Assembly: GCA_030037875.1 (NCBI GenBank)
Contig: JASHPV010000183.1
Coordinates: 1-54,361, forward strand
Source: Thermoplasmata archaeon
GTDB lineage: Archaea > Thermoplasmatota > Thermoplasmata > Lutacidiplasmatales > UBA184
Direction: 5' to 3'
DNA length: 54,361 bases
Positions 19,641 to 27,933 of this stretch are shown here, one piece after another (within the stretch, counting starts at the first letter, position 1; every line of letters starts with the position of its first letter). The notes beneath the pieces were generated by a model. It was not told the DNA's origin. It did not search any database and saw nothing but the letters and a program-made list of their open reading frames with translations. The translations under genes and the position numbers were made by a program.

Positions 19641-21170
19641 CTACGGCTCGCCGCTCCGGACCGAGTCCTGGAACGCCCGCACACCGAACGGTCGACCGGT
19701 GACCTCCCGCACGCGCGGGATCCAGTCGTACCGGGCCCCCGGGGCCAACCAGTTCTCTACGAGCCACGGCCCCATAGCGGGATTGGGCCAGAGAGGACGG
19801 CCAACCTGCTCCGTGAAGGCGCGAACCAGCTGCTTGCGGAACAGGAGAGACAGCAGGTAACTTTGGCCGTACACCGGATGGGTGATGTAGGGCGTCTGGA
19901 TGAAGGACCTCGGCGCGTATCGCCCGAAACCGAACAGCGTGCGAAGGTACGAGGTCGCGCTCCGAGTGGGGTCCCCGTCCGGGTCGCGATAGAGGTCCAG
20001 TTCAGTCCGGACCCAGCTGGCCATCATTGCGGCGCGCACTAAGTGCTCGAGCGAGCGACCCTTGCGGAATCTTCGAACGGAACGGGAGTCCACTCCGCGT
20101 CGGCCCTGCAGCCATCGAGGGGCCATCGAGACCTCTTCGAAGAGGTCCCCAATCCCTTCCACAAATCCCGAGAAGCCCACATCCGGGGACCGGAGGAGGT
20201 ACCCCGGCTGATGGACGGAGGCGAAGTGGACCGCATGACCAAATTCATGGAAGGCGACCAGGTACCGTTCCCATCCGCCTTTCGGCGGAATAACGATTCG
20301 GACGTCCGTTGGGATCCGAATCGCGAAGGTCAGTCCTCCGAACGGAATGTCGTGCATCGTAACGGCGATCGGTAGCCGCGAGATCGGCAAGCCCCATCGT
20401 CGGAGGGCCGACCGAATGGCAGGCACCATTGCGGAGCCCGGAAACGACCGGTACGGGAGGGCCGCTCGTCGCTCCTGCGCGAAGCGCAGGTCCCAGGGGA
20501 ACCAGGTCGCTTCACCGGAGTGTACGAGGAAGTCGTCCCGAATCTTCCGAATCTCCCGCGCGATTGGGCGGAGCGCTTCGTCGCACAGATTCCGAAGGGC
20601 CGCGACAGTCAGGCCCTCGAAGTTGAGCCGCAGCTCGGGATAACTGGGAAAGCCAAGCGCACGAGCCCGCGCGTTCCGGGCCTGCGTGAGCCTCCGAAGG
20701 TCGGGGCCAAGACGATTCCACAATTCGTCCTCTGCGCGGTACGCTTCTTCGCGGGCGGCACGTCGGGGATTCGTGCGCAGCTCGTCCCGGATCCGTGCGC
20801 GGTCCACGCGCCGACCCTGGAACCTCGGGCGGAACCCGACAACGCGTCGTTCTAGGCGGAGTCGAAGTTGCACCACACTGGGATGCTGTTCGGAGGCTGC
20901 GTCGAGATAGAGCCGGTCCAGCAACACCAAGCGCCGGGCGAGCGCGCCATCGGTATCGGCCAGCCGCTGGGCCCTCCGGACCCACCGGTGGATCGCCGGG
21001 TCTCCGAGAAATCGGGCCCGTGCGCTGATCCAACGTTCCGATTCGGCATGCGCTCGACCCGCGTACAGTCTCCACGTCGCCAGGGAGATTGTGTGGTCGA
21101 ACGTCGCGATTCGCCGTTCGAGCCGGCGCAGAGTGGCTTCGACGGAATGGGCCGAGTCCGGAGCCTCCAG
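19641..21170 (-). CDS. M2/M3-like gluzincin metallopeptidase
   Basis: YLVAFHEFGHAVHFASVHQ (HExxH), downstream FVEGIGDLFEE. ORF track starts at TTG 20930, but the in-frame sequence upstream (RRIATFDHTISLATWRLYAGRAHAESERWISARARFLGDP...) looks like family N-terminus; candidate CTG start at 21170. Frame stays open to TAG at 21243-21245. Confidence 0.8.
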   Translation of the reverse strand: MEAPDSAHSVEATLRRLERRIATFDHTISLATWRLYAGRAHAESERWISARARFLGDPAIHRWVRRAQRLADTDGALARRLVLLDRLYLDAASEQHPSVVQLRLRLERRVVGFRPRFQGRRVDRARIRDELRTNPRRAAREEAYRAEDELWNRLGPDLRRLTQARNARARALGFPSYPELRLNFEGLTVAALRNLCDEALRPIAREIRKIRDDFLVHSGEATWFPWDLRFAQERRAALPYRSFPGSAMVPAIRSALRRWGLPISRLPIAVTMHDIPFGGLTFAIRIPTDVRIVIPPKGGWERYLVAFHEFGHAVHFASVHQPGYLLRSPDVGFSGFVEGIGDLFEEVSMAPRWLQGRRGVDSRSVRRFRKGRSLEHLVRAAMMASWVRTELDLYRDPDGDPTRSATSYLRTLFGFGRYAPRSFIQTPYITHPVYGQSYLLSLLFRKQLVRAFTEQVGRPLWPNPAMGPWLVENWLAPGARYDWIPRVREVTGRPFGVRAFQDSVRSGEP

Positions 21171-21247
21171 CGTCGGCGGGATGAGCGCCGGATGCGCGGG
21201 GAGCCTAAGGATTTCGCGGCGAAGAAATCCGCTTTGGTTAGCCTAAT

Positions 21248-21257
21248 CCTATATAGG
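21248..21257. promoter_or_regulatory. Palindromic TATA-like element CCTATATAGG between divergent genes
   Basis: Perfect 10-nt palindrome 22 nt upstream of the rpl44e ATG and upstream of the divergent peptidase frame. Confidence 0.5.
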
Positions 21258-21279
21258 CACCCTACTTCCCCGCGCCCCG

Positions 21280-21564
21280 ATGCACTACCCTAAGGTCATC
21301 TCGACCTACTGTCCTCGGTGCCACAAGCACACCCCGCACGACGTCGAGAAAGGAAAGAAGAAGCCGGCGTCCGAGCTCAAGTGGGGCCAACGGCGGTTCC
21401 GACGCGCCACCGGCGGTTACGGCGGGTTTCCCCGGCCGAAGCCCGAGGGGCGCGCCAAGGCCGTCCGGCGGGTCCTTCTGAGGTTCCGTTGCAAGCAGTG
21501 CAAGTACATCGTCCAGCCCGTCGGCTGGCGGGCTAGCACGTTCGAGCTGACCGAGGCGGAGTGA
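21280..21564 (+). CDS. rpl44e: 50S ribosomal protein L44e
   Basis: YCPRCHKHTPHDVEKGKKK...KWGQRRFRRATGGYGGFPRPKPEG...LRFRCKQCKY. Confidence 0.97.
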   Translation: MHYPKVISTYCPRCHKHTPHDVEKGKKKPASELKWGQRRFRRATGGYGGFPRPKPEGRAKAVRRVLLRFRCKQCKYIVQPVGWRASTFELTEAE

Positions 21565-21749
21565 GTGCTCGTTCCATGACTGCCGCTCCGTTCTGGGTCG
21601 TCAAGTGTCCAGACTGCTCGGGAGAGCAGACGATCTTCAGCCGCCCCGCCACGACGGTCAACTGCGTGGTCTGCGGCGCCACGTTGGCCACTCCGACCGG
21701 CGGCAAGGCGCAACTTCGCGGAACGTTCGTTCGACCGGCATCGGCCTAG
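21561..21749 (+). CDS. rps27e: 30S ribosomal protein S27e
   Basis: FWVVKCPDCSGEQTIFSRPATTVNCVVCGATLATPTGGKA. Start GTG 21561 or ATG 21576. Confidence 0.95.
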   Translation: MSARSMTAAPFWVVKCPDCSGEQTIFSRPATTVNCVVCGATLATPTGGKAQLRGTFVRPASA

Positions 21750-22544
21750 GTGGGGAGGCGCTTCGCTGTGCCACTCCGGGGAGAATTCCCCGAAGACGGG
21801 GAACTGGTCGTCGCCACCGTGACGCAGATCCGAGACTTCGGCGCGTTCGTCACGCTGGATGAGTACGCGAACCGGGAGGCCTTCATCCACCTCTCCGAGG
21901 TCGCCACGGGGTGGGTCAAATACATCCGAGACCACATCCGAGAGCGCCAGAAGATCGTGGGTCGAGTCCTCCATATCGACACGGCCAAGGGGCAGATCGA
22001 CCTCTCCCTCAAGCGGATCAACGAGCACCAGCGCCGCGAGAAGATTCAGAGTTGGAAGAATGAGCAGCGCGCGCAGCGATTGCTCGCCATAGTCGCGAAA
22101 GCGCTCAGGATCGAGGTCGACGCCACCTATGCCTCGTTCGCGGAGAAGCTGGTCGAGGACCAAGGAAGTCTGTTTCACGCTTTCGAGGTGGCCTCGGCCG
22201 AGCCAAAGAAATTCGCCGCGCAGTACGGAAAGGCGGCCTGGGTGTCGGCCTTCCTGAAGGTGGCCGAGGAGAATCTGACTCCGCCCCACGTGACGATCCG
22301 TGGAACCCTCGAGATCTCCTCCGCCGCGCCGGAGGGCGTGAAGGACGTCCGGACCGCGCTGCGCGCCGCCGAGGAGGTGGACCCGGAGTCGGTCACGGTC
22401 CAATACGTCGGCGCCCCGCGATACCGGCTACAGGTCACCGGGACCCAGTACAAGCAAGTGGAGGAGGTCCTCAAGAAGGCCACCGAAGCCGCCCTCGCGA
22501 AGATCGCCAAGACCGGCGGGCATGGGAGCTTCGTCCGGGCATGA
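21750..22544 (+). CDS. eif2a: Translation initiation factor aIF2 alpha subunit
   Basis: S1 domain FPEDGELVVATVTQIRDFGAFVTLDEYANREAFIHLSEVATGWVKYIRDHIRERQKIVGRVLHID...QIDLSLKRI. Confidence 0.96.
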   Translation: MGRRFAVPLRGEFPEDGELVVATVTQIRDFGAFVTLDEYANREAFIHLSEVATGWVKYIRDHIRERQKIVGRVLHIDTAKGQIDLSLKRINEHQRREKIQSWKNEQRAQRLLAIVAKALRIEVDATYASFAEKLVEDQGSLFHAFEVASAEPKKFAAQYGKAAWVSAFLKVAEENLTPPHVTIRGTLEISSAAPEGVKDVRTALRAAEEVDPESVTVQYVGAPRYRLQVTGTQYKQVEEVLKKATEAALAKIAKTGGHGSFVRA

Positions 22545-22708
22545 CCGATTCCCTTCTCCGGGTATGTCGGACCTGCGGGCGATACACCCTGTCGATGACA
22601 TGCCCGGTCGACCACGCCGAGACCCGCACCCCGCACCCCGCCCGCTTTTCTCCTCAGGACCGTTGGGGGAAATACCGCCGCGCCTTGCAGACCGGGCCGG
22701 CATCGTAG
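22541..22708 (+). CDS. nop10: H/ACA RNP protein Nop10 (55 aa)
   Basis: Manual translation MTDSLLRVCRTCGRYTLSMTCPVDHAETRTPHPARFSPQDRWGKYRRALQTGPAS*; CGRYTL, TP.P.RFSP.D..GKYRR signatures; ATGA overlap with eif2a. Not in the ORF track. Confidence 0.93.
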   Translation: MTDSLLRVCRTCGRYTLSMTCPVDHAETRTPHPARFSPQDRWGKYRRALQTGPAS

Positions 22709-22741
22709 GACGCGGCGCGCCAAAGGAAGCAGAAGAGGATC

Positions 22742-23269
22742 ATGATGGCCACTGGGATGCATCGAATCAAGGTCGTGAACGAGATCAGCGACCTCGTACC
22801 GGTCCTGCGCGCCGTCGACACGCCGCTCAAGCTCAAACTGCTCCAACGCCTGTCCGAAACGTGGCTCACCCCCGAGGATGTGCAGCGCGAGTTCGGGAAG
22901 GAGGGGCTGAAGGTCCTCACCCTCTTCGAGAAGCTCAAGCTGGTCGACACCCGGTGGGTGGCCCGCGAGGGGCGCAAGACGCCGGACAAGAGCTACCACA
23001 CCTACTACGGGACCATCAACATCAACACCACGGCGCCGCTGACGGAGGTCTCCGAGATCCTCGCGATCGCCAGCATGGACGACAAGGAGTACGCCAAGCT
23101 GGAGCAGAAGATCTACGACGCGGTCGGCGAGGGGGGCATGTTCTTCTCGGACATCGCCGAACAGCTCGGCATGTCGCCGACGCGGCTCAAGGGACTCGTG
23201 AAGCGATCGGACAAGCTCGAGTACCGGGGGCATCGGATCGAGCGGTTCCATGCCCGCGCCACGCCGTAA
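22742..23269 (+). CDS. ArsR/winged-helix-like archaeal transcriptional regulator
   Basis: RAVDTPLKLKLLQRLSETWLTPEDVQREFGKEGLKVLTLFEKLKLVDTRW...DIAEQLGMSPTRLKGLVKRSDKLEYRGHRIER. Confidence 0.6.
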   Translation: MMATGMHRIKVVNEISDLVPVLRAVDTPLKLKLLQRLSETWLTPEDVQREFGKEGLKVLTLFEKLKLVDTRWVAREGRKTPDKSYHTYYGTININTTAPLTEVSEILAIASMDDKEYAKLEQKIYDAVGEGGMFFSDIAEQLGMSPTRLKGLVKRSDKLEYRGHRIERFHARATP

Positions 23270-23807
23270 ACGACGTCGACCGGACGTCGCGGTGCTCCGG
23301 GTCGGCCATCGTCCGGGACGCGACCCCCGGCTCACCACCCACCTGGCCCTGGCGGCCCGGGCGCTCGGGGCGTCCCGGCTCTTCTTGCATCCTCCGGACC
23401 CCGAGCTCGCGGACCGTATCGCAGCGGTCGCTCGACGCTGGGGCGGCACGTTTGGCGTGCTCGGCGTATCGTCCTGGAAGCCGGTGCTCTCCGAATATCG
23501 AGGGGGCGTGGTGCACCTGACGATGTACGGCGAAGCCCTGACGAGCGTGCTCCCTCGGATACGGCGCGCGCCCCGGCTGCTCGTTGTGGTTGGGGGCGCG
23601 AAGGTGCCCGCCGCGCTCTTCGAGGACGCGGACTACAACCTGGCGATCGGATCCCAGCCCCACAGCGAGGTGGCGGCACTGGCGGTGTTCCTTCATCGGC
23701 TGCTCGGAGACACCCCCCCGTCTCGCTTCCGAGGTGGCGAGCAGCGCATCATCCCTCAACGCCGAGGCAAGCGCGTGCTGGCGGTCCGGGGGAGGAACCC
23801 CGGATGA
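23250..23807 (+). CDS. trm56: tRNA (cytidine(56)-2'-O)-methyltransferase
   Basis: VAVLRVGHRPGRDPRLTTHLALAARALGA...VVHLTMYGEAL...LLVVVGGAKVPAALFEDADYNLAIGSQPHSEVAALAVFL. Confidence 0.92.
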   Translation: MPAPRRKRRRPDVAVLRVGHRPGRDPRLTTHLALAARALGASRLFLHPPDPELADRIAAVARRWGGTFGVLGVSSWKPVLSEYRGGVVHLTMYGEALTSVLPRIRRAPRLLVVVGGAKVPAALFEDADYNLAIGSQPHSEVAALAVFLHRLLGDTPPSRFRGGEQRIIPQRRGKRVLAVRGRNPG

Positions 23808-24772
23808 CCGAACCCTCCATCCCGCCGCAGGTTCTCCCCGTCGTCGCGCGCGCGCCCGGGAAGTGCATATTGTTCGGCGAGCACGCGGTGGTCCGGGGCC
23901 AGCCGGAAGTGCTCTTGGCCATCGACGTCTACTGCCAGGTGGGGATCCGACCCGCTCCCGAGTGGCGGCTCAACGGGCACGCGGACCCCGTCGCCGGGCA
24001 TCCGTACCTTCAGGCCGCGATCCGCGAGCTGTGGTCGAACGGGACCCCGCTCGATGTATCCGTTGTCTCCCGGATACCGAAAGCGTCGGGGATGGGGTCC
24101 TCCGCGGCGTTCGTTGCCGGCCTCGTCGCCGCGATGAGCGCGGCCCAAGGAGGCGTCGACCGGGCCAAACTCGCGCAGCAGGTCTTCGCGGTCGAGCGGA
24201 ACGCCCAGGGAGTGGGGAGTCCCGGGGACACGTCGGCCGCGGTCGCAGGAGGGTACTTGACGCTGAACACTGAGGTCGAAGCGGTCGGAGACCCGCTGTG
24301 GACGGTGACGGCGGAGCACGAACGCTGGACCATCCGGCGGGTCGCGGACCCCGGTTGGGTCTGGGTGGTGGCGTATTCCGGCCTCCCGAAAGCCACCGGC
24401 CCCAAGGTCCGGGCCGTGGCAGAGCGTTTCGCATCGGCCGAAGGACCGGAGCTCTTGCAACGGTTCTCGGAGGTGGCAACCGCGGGTCTGCGCGCCATGG
24501 CCAGCGAGGATGGACCCGAGACCGGCCGTCTCCTCGACGAGAATCAAGAGTTGCTTCGCGCCGTCGGGGTCTCGCATCCGCGTCTCGAGGCGCTGCTGGA
24601 CGCCGCCCGCCCGGCCGCCCTCGGGGCGAAGGTCACCGGCGCCGGGGGCGGCGGATCGATCGTAGCGCTTCCCAGGCCAGGGCAGGAGACCGACCTCGTC
24701 CGGCGCCTCGCCCGGGCCGGGGCGGTCCCGTTCGCGACGGGACCCGCCGCGCGCGGCGTGGAACTGGTCTGA
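23804..24772 (+). CDS. mvk: Mevalonate kinase (GHMP family)
   Basis: APGKCILFGEHAVVRGQPEVLLAID; IPKASGMGSSAAFVAGLVAAM; KVTGAGGGGSIVAL. Confidence 0.94.
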   Translation: MTEPSIPPQVLPVVARAPGKCILFGEHAVVRGQPEVLLAIDVYCQVGIRPAPEWRLNGHADPVAGHPYLQAAIRELWSNGTPLDVSVVSRIPKASGMGSSAAFVAGLVAAMSAAQGGVDRAKLAQQVFAVERNAQGVGSPGDTSAAVAGGYLTLNTEVEAVGDPLWTVTAEHERWTIRRVADPGWVWVVAYSGLPKATGPKVRAVAERFASAEGPELLQRFSEVATAGLRAMASEDGPETGRLLDENQELLRAVGVSHPRLEALLDAARPAALGAKVTGAGGGGSIVALPRPGQETDLVRRLARAGAVPFATGPAARGVELV

Positions 24773-24843
24773 CGGCGGCCCTCGACCCGAACGGGCTCGT
24801 GGCGGAGTCCGGGTTTATGTCGACCTGAGGCTCACGAGCCGCG

Positions 24844-25239
24844 ATGAACGCGGTCAAAGTGGAATTCGTGTACGCCGGTTTGCGGGTCCGCCATCTGGCC
24901 CGGTCGCTCCGGTTCTACCGGAAACTCGGCTTCCGAGTGGCCCGTCGTGGAACGATGAAACACGGAGGAACATGGGTTCAGCTCTCGTTCCCAGGGGCCA
25001 GCCAAAGGGTCGAGCTGAACTACTATCCAAGGTCGAACCAGTTTTACGAACCGTTCCGCAGGGGTACCGAGTTCGACCATCTCGGCTTTCGGGTCTCGGA
25101 CGTGGAGGCTTGGGAGATCGAGCTTCGCCGGCGCAGATTTCCGATCGTGGGGAGAATCCGGGAGGGTAACGAAAACCTTGTGTTCACGCGGGACCCCGAC
25201 GGGAACTGGGTCGAATTCTTTGGACCGCCCCCGGCCTAG
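24844..25239 (+). CDS. VOC/glyoxalase superfamily protein
   Basis: FVYAGLRVRHLARSLRFYRKLGFRV...FDHLGFRVSDVEAWEIEL...FTRDPDGNWVEFFGPP. Confidence 0.9.
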   Translation: MNAVKVEFVYAGLRVRHLARSLRFYRKLGFRVARRGTMKHGGTWVQLSFPGASQRVELNYYPRSNQFYEPFRRGTEFDHLGFRVSDVEAWEIELRRRRFPIVGRIREGNENLVFTRDPDGNWVEFFGPPPA

Positions 25240-25249
25240 GTTCCGCGTG

Positions 25250-26446
25250 TCATCGGCGCGCCACGATACGGATCACTGCGCCCGCGTCGACCGGATGGTC
25301 GGCCGCGAGCGCTCGGTGCGTCCGCCCATCGATCGCCCGAATGAAATGTTCCCCGAGCTCACTATGGACCCGGAATGCCACGGCCCGCACGGGGGTTCCC
25401 GCCGGCACGAGGAACGCGTCCGGAAGGACACGCCCCTTCGAGTCGGTCCAGTGCGTCTCGTCTTCGACCGGAAACACCACGACCTGATGGAGGCGCTCGA
25501 ACACCATCGATTCGAGGAGCGGCTGCACGCCGGTCGTACCCCACCGTTTCAGCACCTGCCGAATCCCCTCGAGCCCCTTCGCCTGCGCGGGAGATAGCCT
25601 CGAAGGGTCCGGTACTTGGAAGTCCGCGTCCCCGGGTGAGTACGCGACGAGTCCGGCTTTCACAGCCCGGCGGAGTGTTAGCTCGGCCTCGGCGCTGGTC
25701 GGCTTCGCAGGGATCGGCCGGAGCGCTTGCTCGAGTTCCGAGGCCCGGTCCGGCGCGATGCGGTCACATTTATTGAGGGCCGCCGCGCGGGGCTTGGCCG
25801 CATCGAGCAGAACGCGAGCCAGACGCAACAAGTCTTCGGCGGACCACTTGGACGGATGGGCCCGGTCGATGGGGGCCTCGCGCAGCGCCGTTTGGATCGC
25901 GGCCGGCGCGATCTTGAGCCCCGTCAACCGGTGTTCGAGGTACTCCTCGATTTTCACACCCTCGAGCTCGGCCTTTCGGACCTGCCGGTCGAACTCTCGC
26001 TCGAGGAGTCCCGCCACCCAGTACGCGAGCTCATCGCCGAGCCAGCCCACCTCCTCGGCCGGCTCCTGAGAGCCGGGCGGAACCGGGTTCCCTTCCGGGT
26101 CCGTCGCCCCGGTCGCGTCGACGACTTGGATGAAGCCGTCCGCCACGCTCAGGTCGTTCAGAAACTGATTGCCCAGGCCGCGGCCTTCGTGAGCCCCGGG
26201 GACCAGTCCCGCCACGTCGACCAGGGAGACCGGCACCCATCGCACCCCATTCCGACAGGCCGCGTTGCCGGGAGTGCATGGCGTGCCACGTTCGGTGTGA
26301 GGACAGGGGAATCGAACCGCGGCCACGCCCCGATTGGGTTTCACGGTGGTGAACGGATACGGCGCCATCGTCGCGTCCAGTAGCGTGAGCGCGTTGAACA
26401 ACGTCGATTTTCCGACGTTCGGTTTCCCGACGATGCCAACTTCCAT
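25250..26446 (-). CDS. YchF/OLA1-like GTP/ATP-binding protein
   Basis: VGIVGKPNVGKSTLFNALTLLDATMAPYPFTTVKPNRGVAAVR...LVDVAGLVPGAHEGRGLGNQFLNDLSVADGFIQVVDATG; C-terminal TGS. Confidence 0.96.
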   Translation of the reverse strand: MEVGIVGKPNVGKSTLFNALTLLDATMAPYPFTTVKPNRGVAAVRFPCPHTERGTPCTPGNAACRNGVRWVPVSLVDVAGLVPGAHEGRGLGNQFLNDLSVADGFIQVVDATGATDPEGNPVPPGSQEPAEEVGWLGDELAYWVAGLLEREFDRQVRKAELEGVKIEEYLEHRLTGLKIAPAAIQTALREAPIDRAHPSKWSAEDLLRLARVLLDAAKPRAAALNKCDRIAPDRASELEQALRPIPAKPTSAEAELTLRRAVKAGLVAYSPGDADFQVPDPSRLSPAQAKGLEGIRQVLKRWGTTGVQPLLESMVFERLHQVVVFPVEDETHWTDSKGRVLPDAFLVPAGTPVRAVAFRVHSELGEHFIRAIDGRTHRALAADHPVDAGAVIRIVARR

Positions 26447-26475
26447 TGCGGCCCCCTATCGCTCGGCGGTCCAGT

Positions 26476-27024
26476 TTAGACCGTGTAGTCCGGTGGAATC
26501 TCGGCGAAGCCTTCGGCCCGGTTGACGGCGAGCGCCAGGGCGAACAGCAGGGAGCTCAGCCGATTCGCCCATTGGAGCAGCGTCTCCCGCTGGGGTTCCT
26601 CCGCGTGGAGCGCCCACAGATCTCGCTCGGCTCGCCGTGCGACCGCGCGGGCGTATTGAAGGTGCGCGCCGCCCGGTCCCCCCCGTGGGAGAACGAACGA
26701 ATGCATCGGGTCGAGGGAACCGGAGAGCCGGTCGGTCTCCGTCTCAAGACGATGCACGTGACGCGGCTCGATCCGATGGGCGTCTTTCGCCACCGGCCCG
26801 GGAGAAGCGATCTCGCTGTTCGCGATGAAGACCTCGTGCGATAATCGCCGGAGGAGCGCGCGCTCCTCCGGCCGGTTCGGGAGGAAGGATTCGGCCACTC
26901 CGAGCGCGGCCGCCAGCTCGTCGTAGCTGCCCAAGGCGCGGATACGCGCCGAGGCCTTGTTTACGCGCGCACCACCAGTGAGGCCGGTGTCCCCGCGGTC
27001 ACCGGTGCGGGAATAGAGCCGCGT
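26476..27024 (-). CDS. Cob(I)yrinic acid a,c-diamide adenosyltransferase (PduO type)
   Basis: In-frame N-terminus RLYSRTGDRGDTGLTGGARVNKASARIRALGSYDELAAALG; C-terminal LLQWANRLSSLLFALALAVNRAEG. No ATG/GTG/TTG precedes the motif; codon ACG (27024-27022) sits at the expected initiator position. The ORF track truncates at 26934. Confidence 0.85.
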   Translation of the reverse strand, partial: TRLYSRTGDRGDTGLTGGARVNKASARIRALGSYDELAAALGVAESFLPNRPEERALLRRLSHEVFIANSEIASPGPVAKDAHRIEPRHVHRLETETDRLSGSLDPMHSFVLPRGGPGGAHLQYARAVARRAERDLWALHAEEPQRETLLQWANRLSSLLFALALAVNRAEGFAEIPPDYTV

Positions 27025-27203
27025 GGAATTCGAGCCTCCGGTCGCCAGGGCAGCGCATCGAGCGGTGACCCCAACCCATGGATGGGGCAGTACGAAATAT
27101 TGAGCACCTCATTATGCTTGGCATCTTGTCGGCACGACCGACAGATGAAACCGCTGCGTTTGGCCCAGGCTATCCCCAGCTCTTCGGTTGCTTGCATTCC
27201 CAC
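26961..27203 (-). CDS. Possible small zinc-ribbon-like protein
   Basis: MGMQATEELGIAWAKRSGFICRSCRQDAKHNEVLNISYCPIHG; overlaps the PduO N-terminus in another frame; weak support. Confidence 0.3.
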   Translation of the reverse strand: MGMQATEELGIAWAKRSGFICRSCRQDAKHNEVLNISYCPIHGLGSPLDALPWRPEARIPRGSIPAPVTAGTPASLVVRA

Positions 27204-27212
27204 ACCCGCGCG

Positions 27213-27611
27213 TTAGCGATCAAGGAGCTCGCGCCCCTCCCGGTCGGCCCGGCGTCGTCGTTCGGATCGGCCGGCCGTCTCCCGCGCCGCCCGGCGGAGG
27301 GCCGGGAGTCGCTCACCGTGGAGACGGCTCAGCTCCTGGACTCCGAGCGTCGCGACGAGGGTCACCGCCTCGTCGAGCGTTCGGGCCCAGCCATCCTCTA
27401 CGACATCTTCCAGCTCCGCCCGCAGACTCACGGGGAATTCGGAGGCCTTGGGCGGCGCTTCGATCGATTGCCGTACGAGTAACCGCACGGCATCCGACCG
27501 GGTCGCCACCCCCCGCGATTTCTGGAACTGGTCGAGTCGCTCGACCTCTTCGGGCGTGAGTCGCACGCCCAGAAAGTACGAGGCCGACTTCGTCGGGGTC
27601 GCTGACCGCAC
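27213..27611 (-). CDS. Ribbon-helix-helix (CopG-like) transcriptional regulator
   Basis: SYFLGVRLTPEEVERLDQFQKSRGVATRSDAVRLLVRQSIE. Confidence 0.8.
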   Translation of the reverse strand: MRSATPTKSASYFLGVRLTPEEVERLDQFQKSRGVATRSDAVRLLVRQSIEAPPKASEFPVSLRAELEDVVEDGWARTLDEAVTLVATLGVQELSRLHGERLPALRRAARETAGRSERRRRADREGRELLDR

Positions 27612-27631
27612 GCCGTTTAACAGAATTTACC

Positions 27632-27649
27632 AAATATTTAGATATATCT
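27632..27649. promoter_or_regulatory. Adjacent palindromes AAATATTT and AGATATATCT upstream of the RHH gene (promoter/operator candidate)
   Basis: AT-rich island about 21-38 nt upstream of the RHH start; both elements are perfect palindromes in a GC-rich genome. Confidence 0.5.
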
Positions 27650-27656
27650 CAGATTT

Positions 27657-27722
27657 CGTTAAACAACCGGGGGCAGTCCCGCCGACCACTGACCCGAGCT
27701 TTCAAGCGCTGGCGCGCCGCCG
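27657..27722 (+). repeat. Direct repeat, copy 1 (~65 bp)
   Basis: cgttaaacaaccgggggcagtcccgccgaccactgacccgagctttcaagcgctggcgcgccgccg, near-identical to 30926-30990. Confidence 0.85.
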
Positions 27723-27933
27723 CCGCGTTTGGATTCATGGTGACGTACGAGTGAGACTCGTCCTACGCATATTGGACGGACCGACGGGGATCTGGCCATC
27801 GACCAATACTCGATGGTCTGACCCGGACCCGTGGGGCACCTGGGAGAGCTCTTTTCTTGTTACGCGTCTTTAAACCCTCCCTATATTTCCACCTCGCGAG
27901 GCGGGCGGACATCCCGTCTCTCCGGGGGTCGTA

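Noticed and set aside
22175-23449. 424-aa minus-strand ORF
   Set aside because: Antisense to aIF2alpha, Nop10 and the HTH regulator, all of which have strong family signatures.
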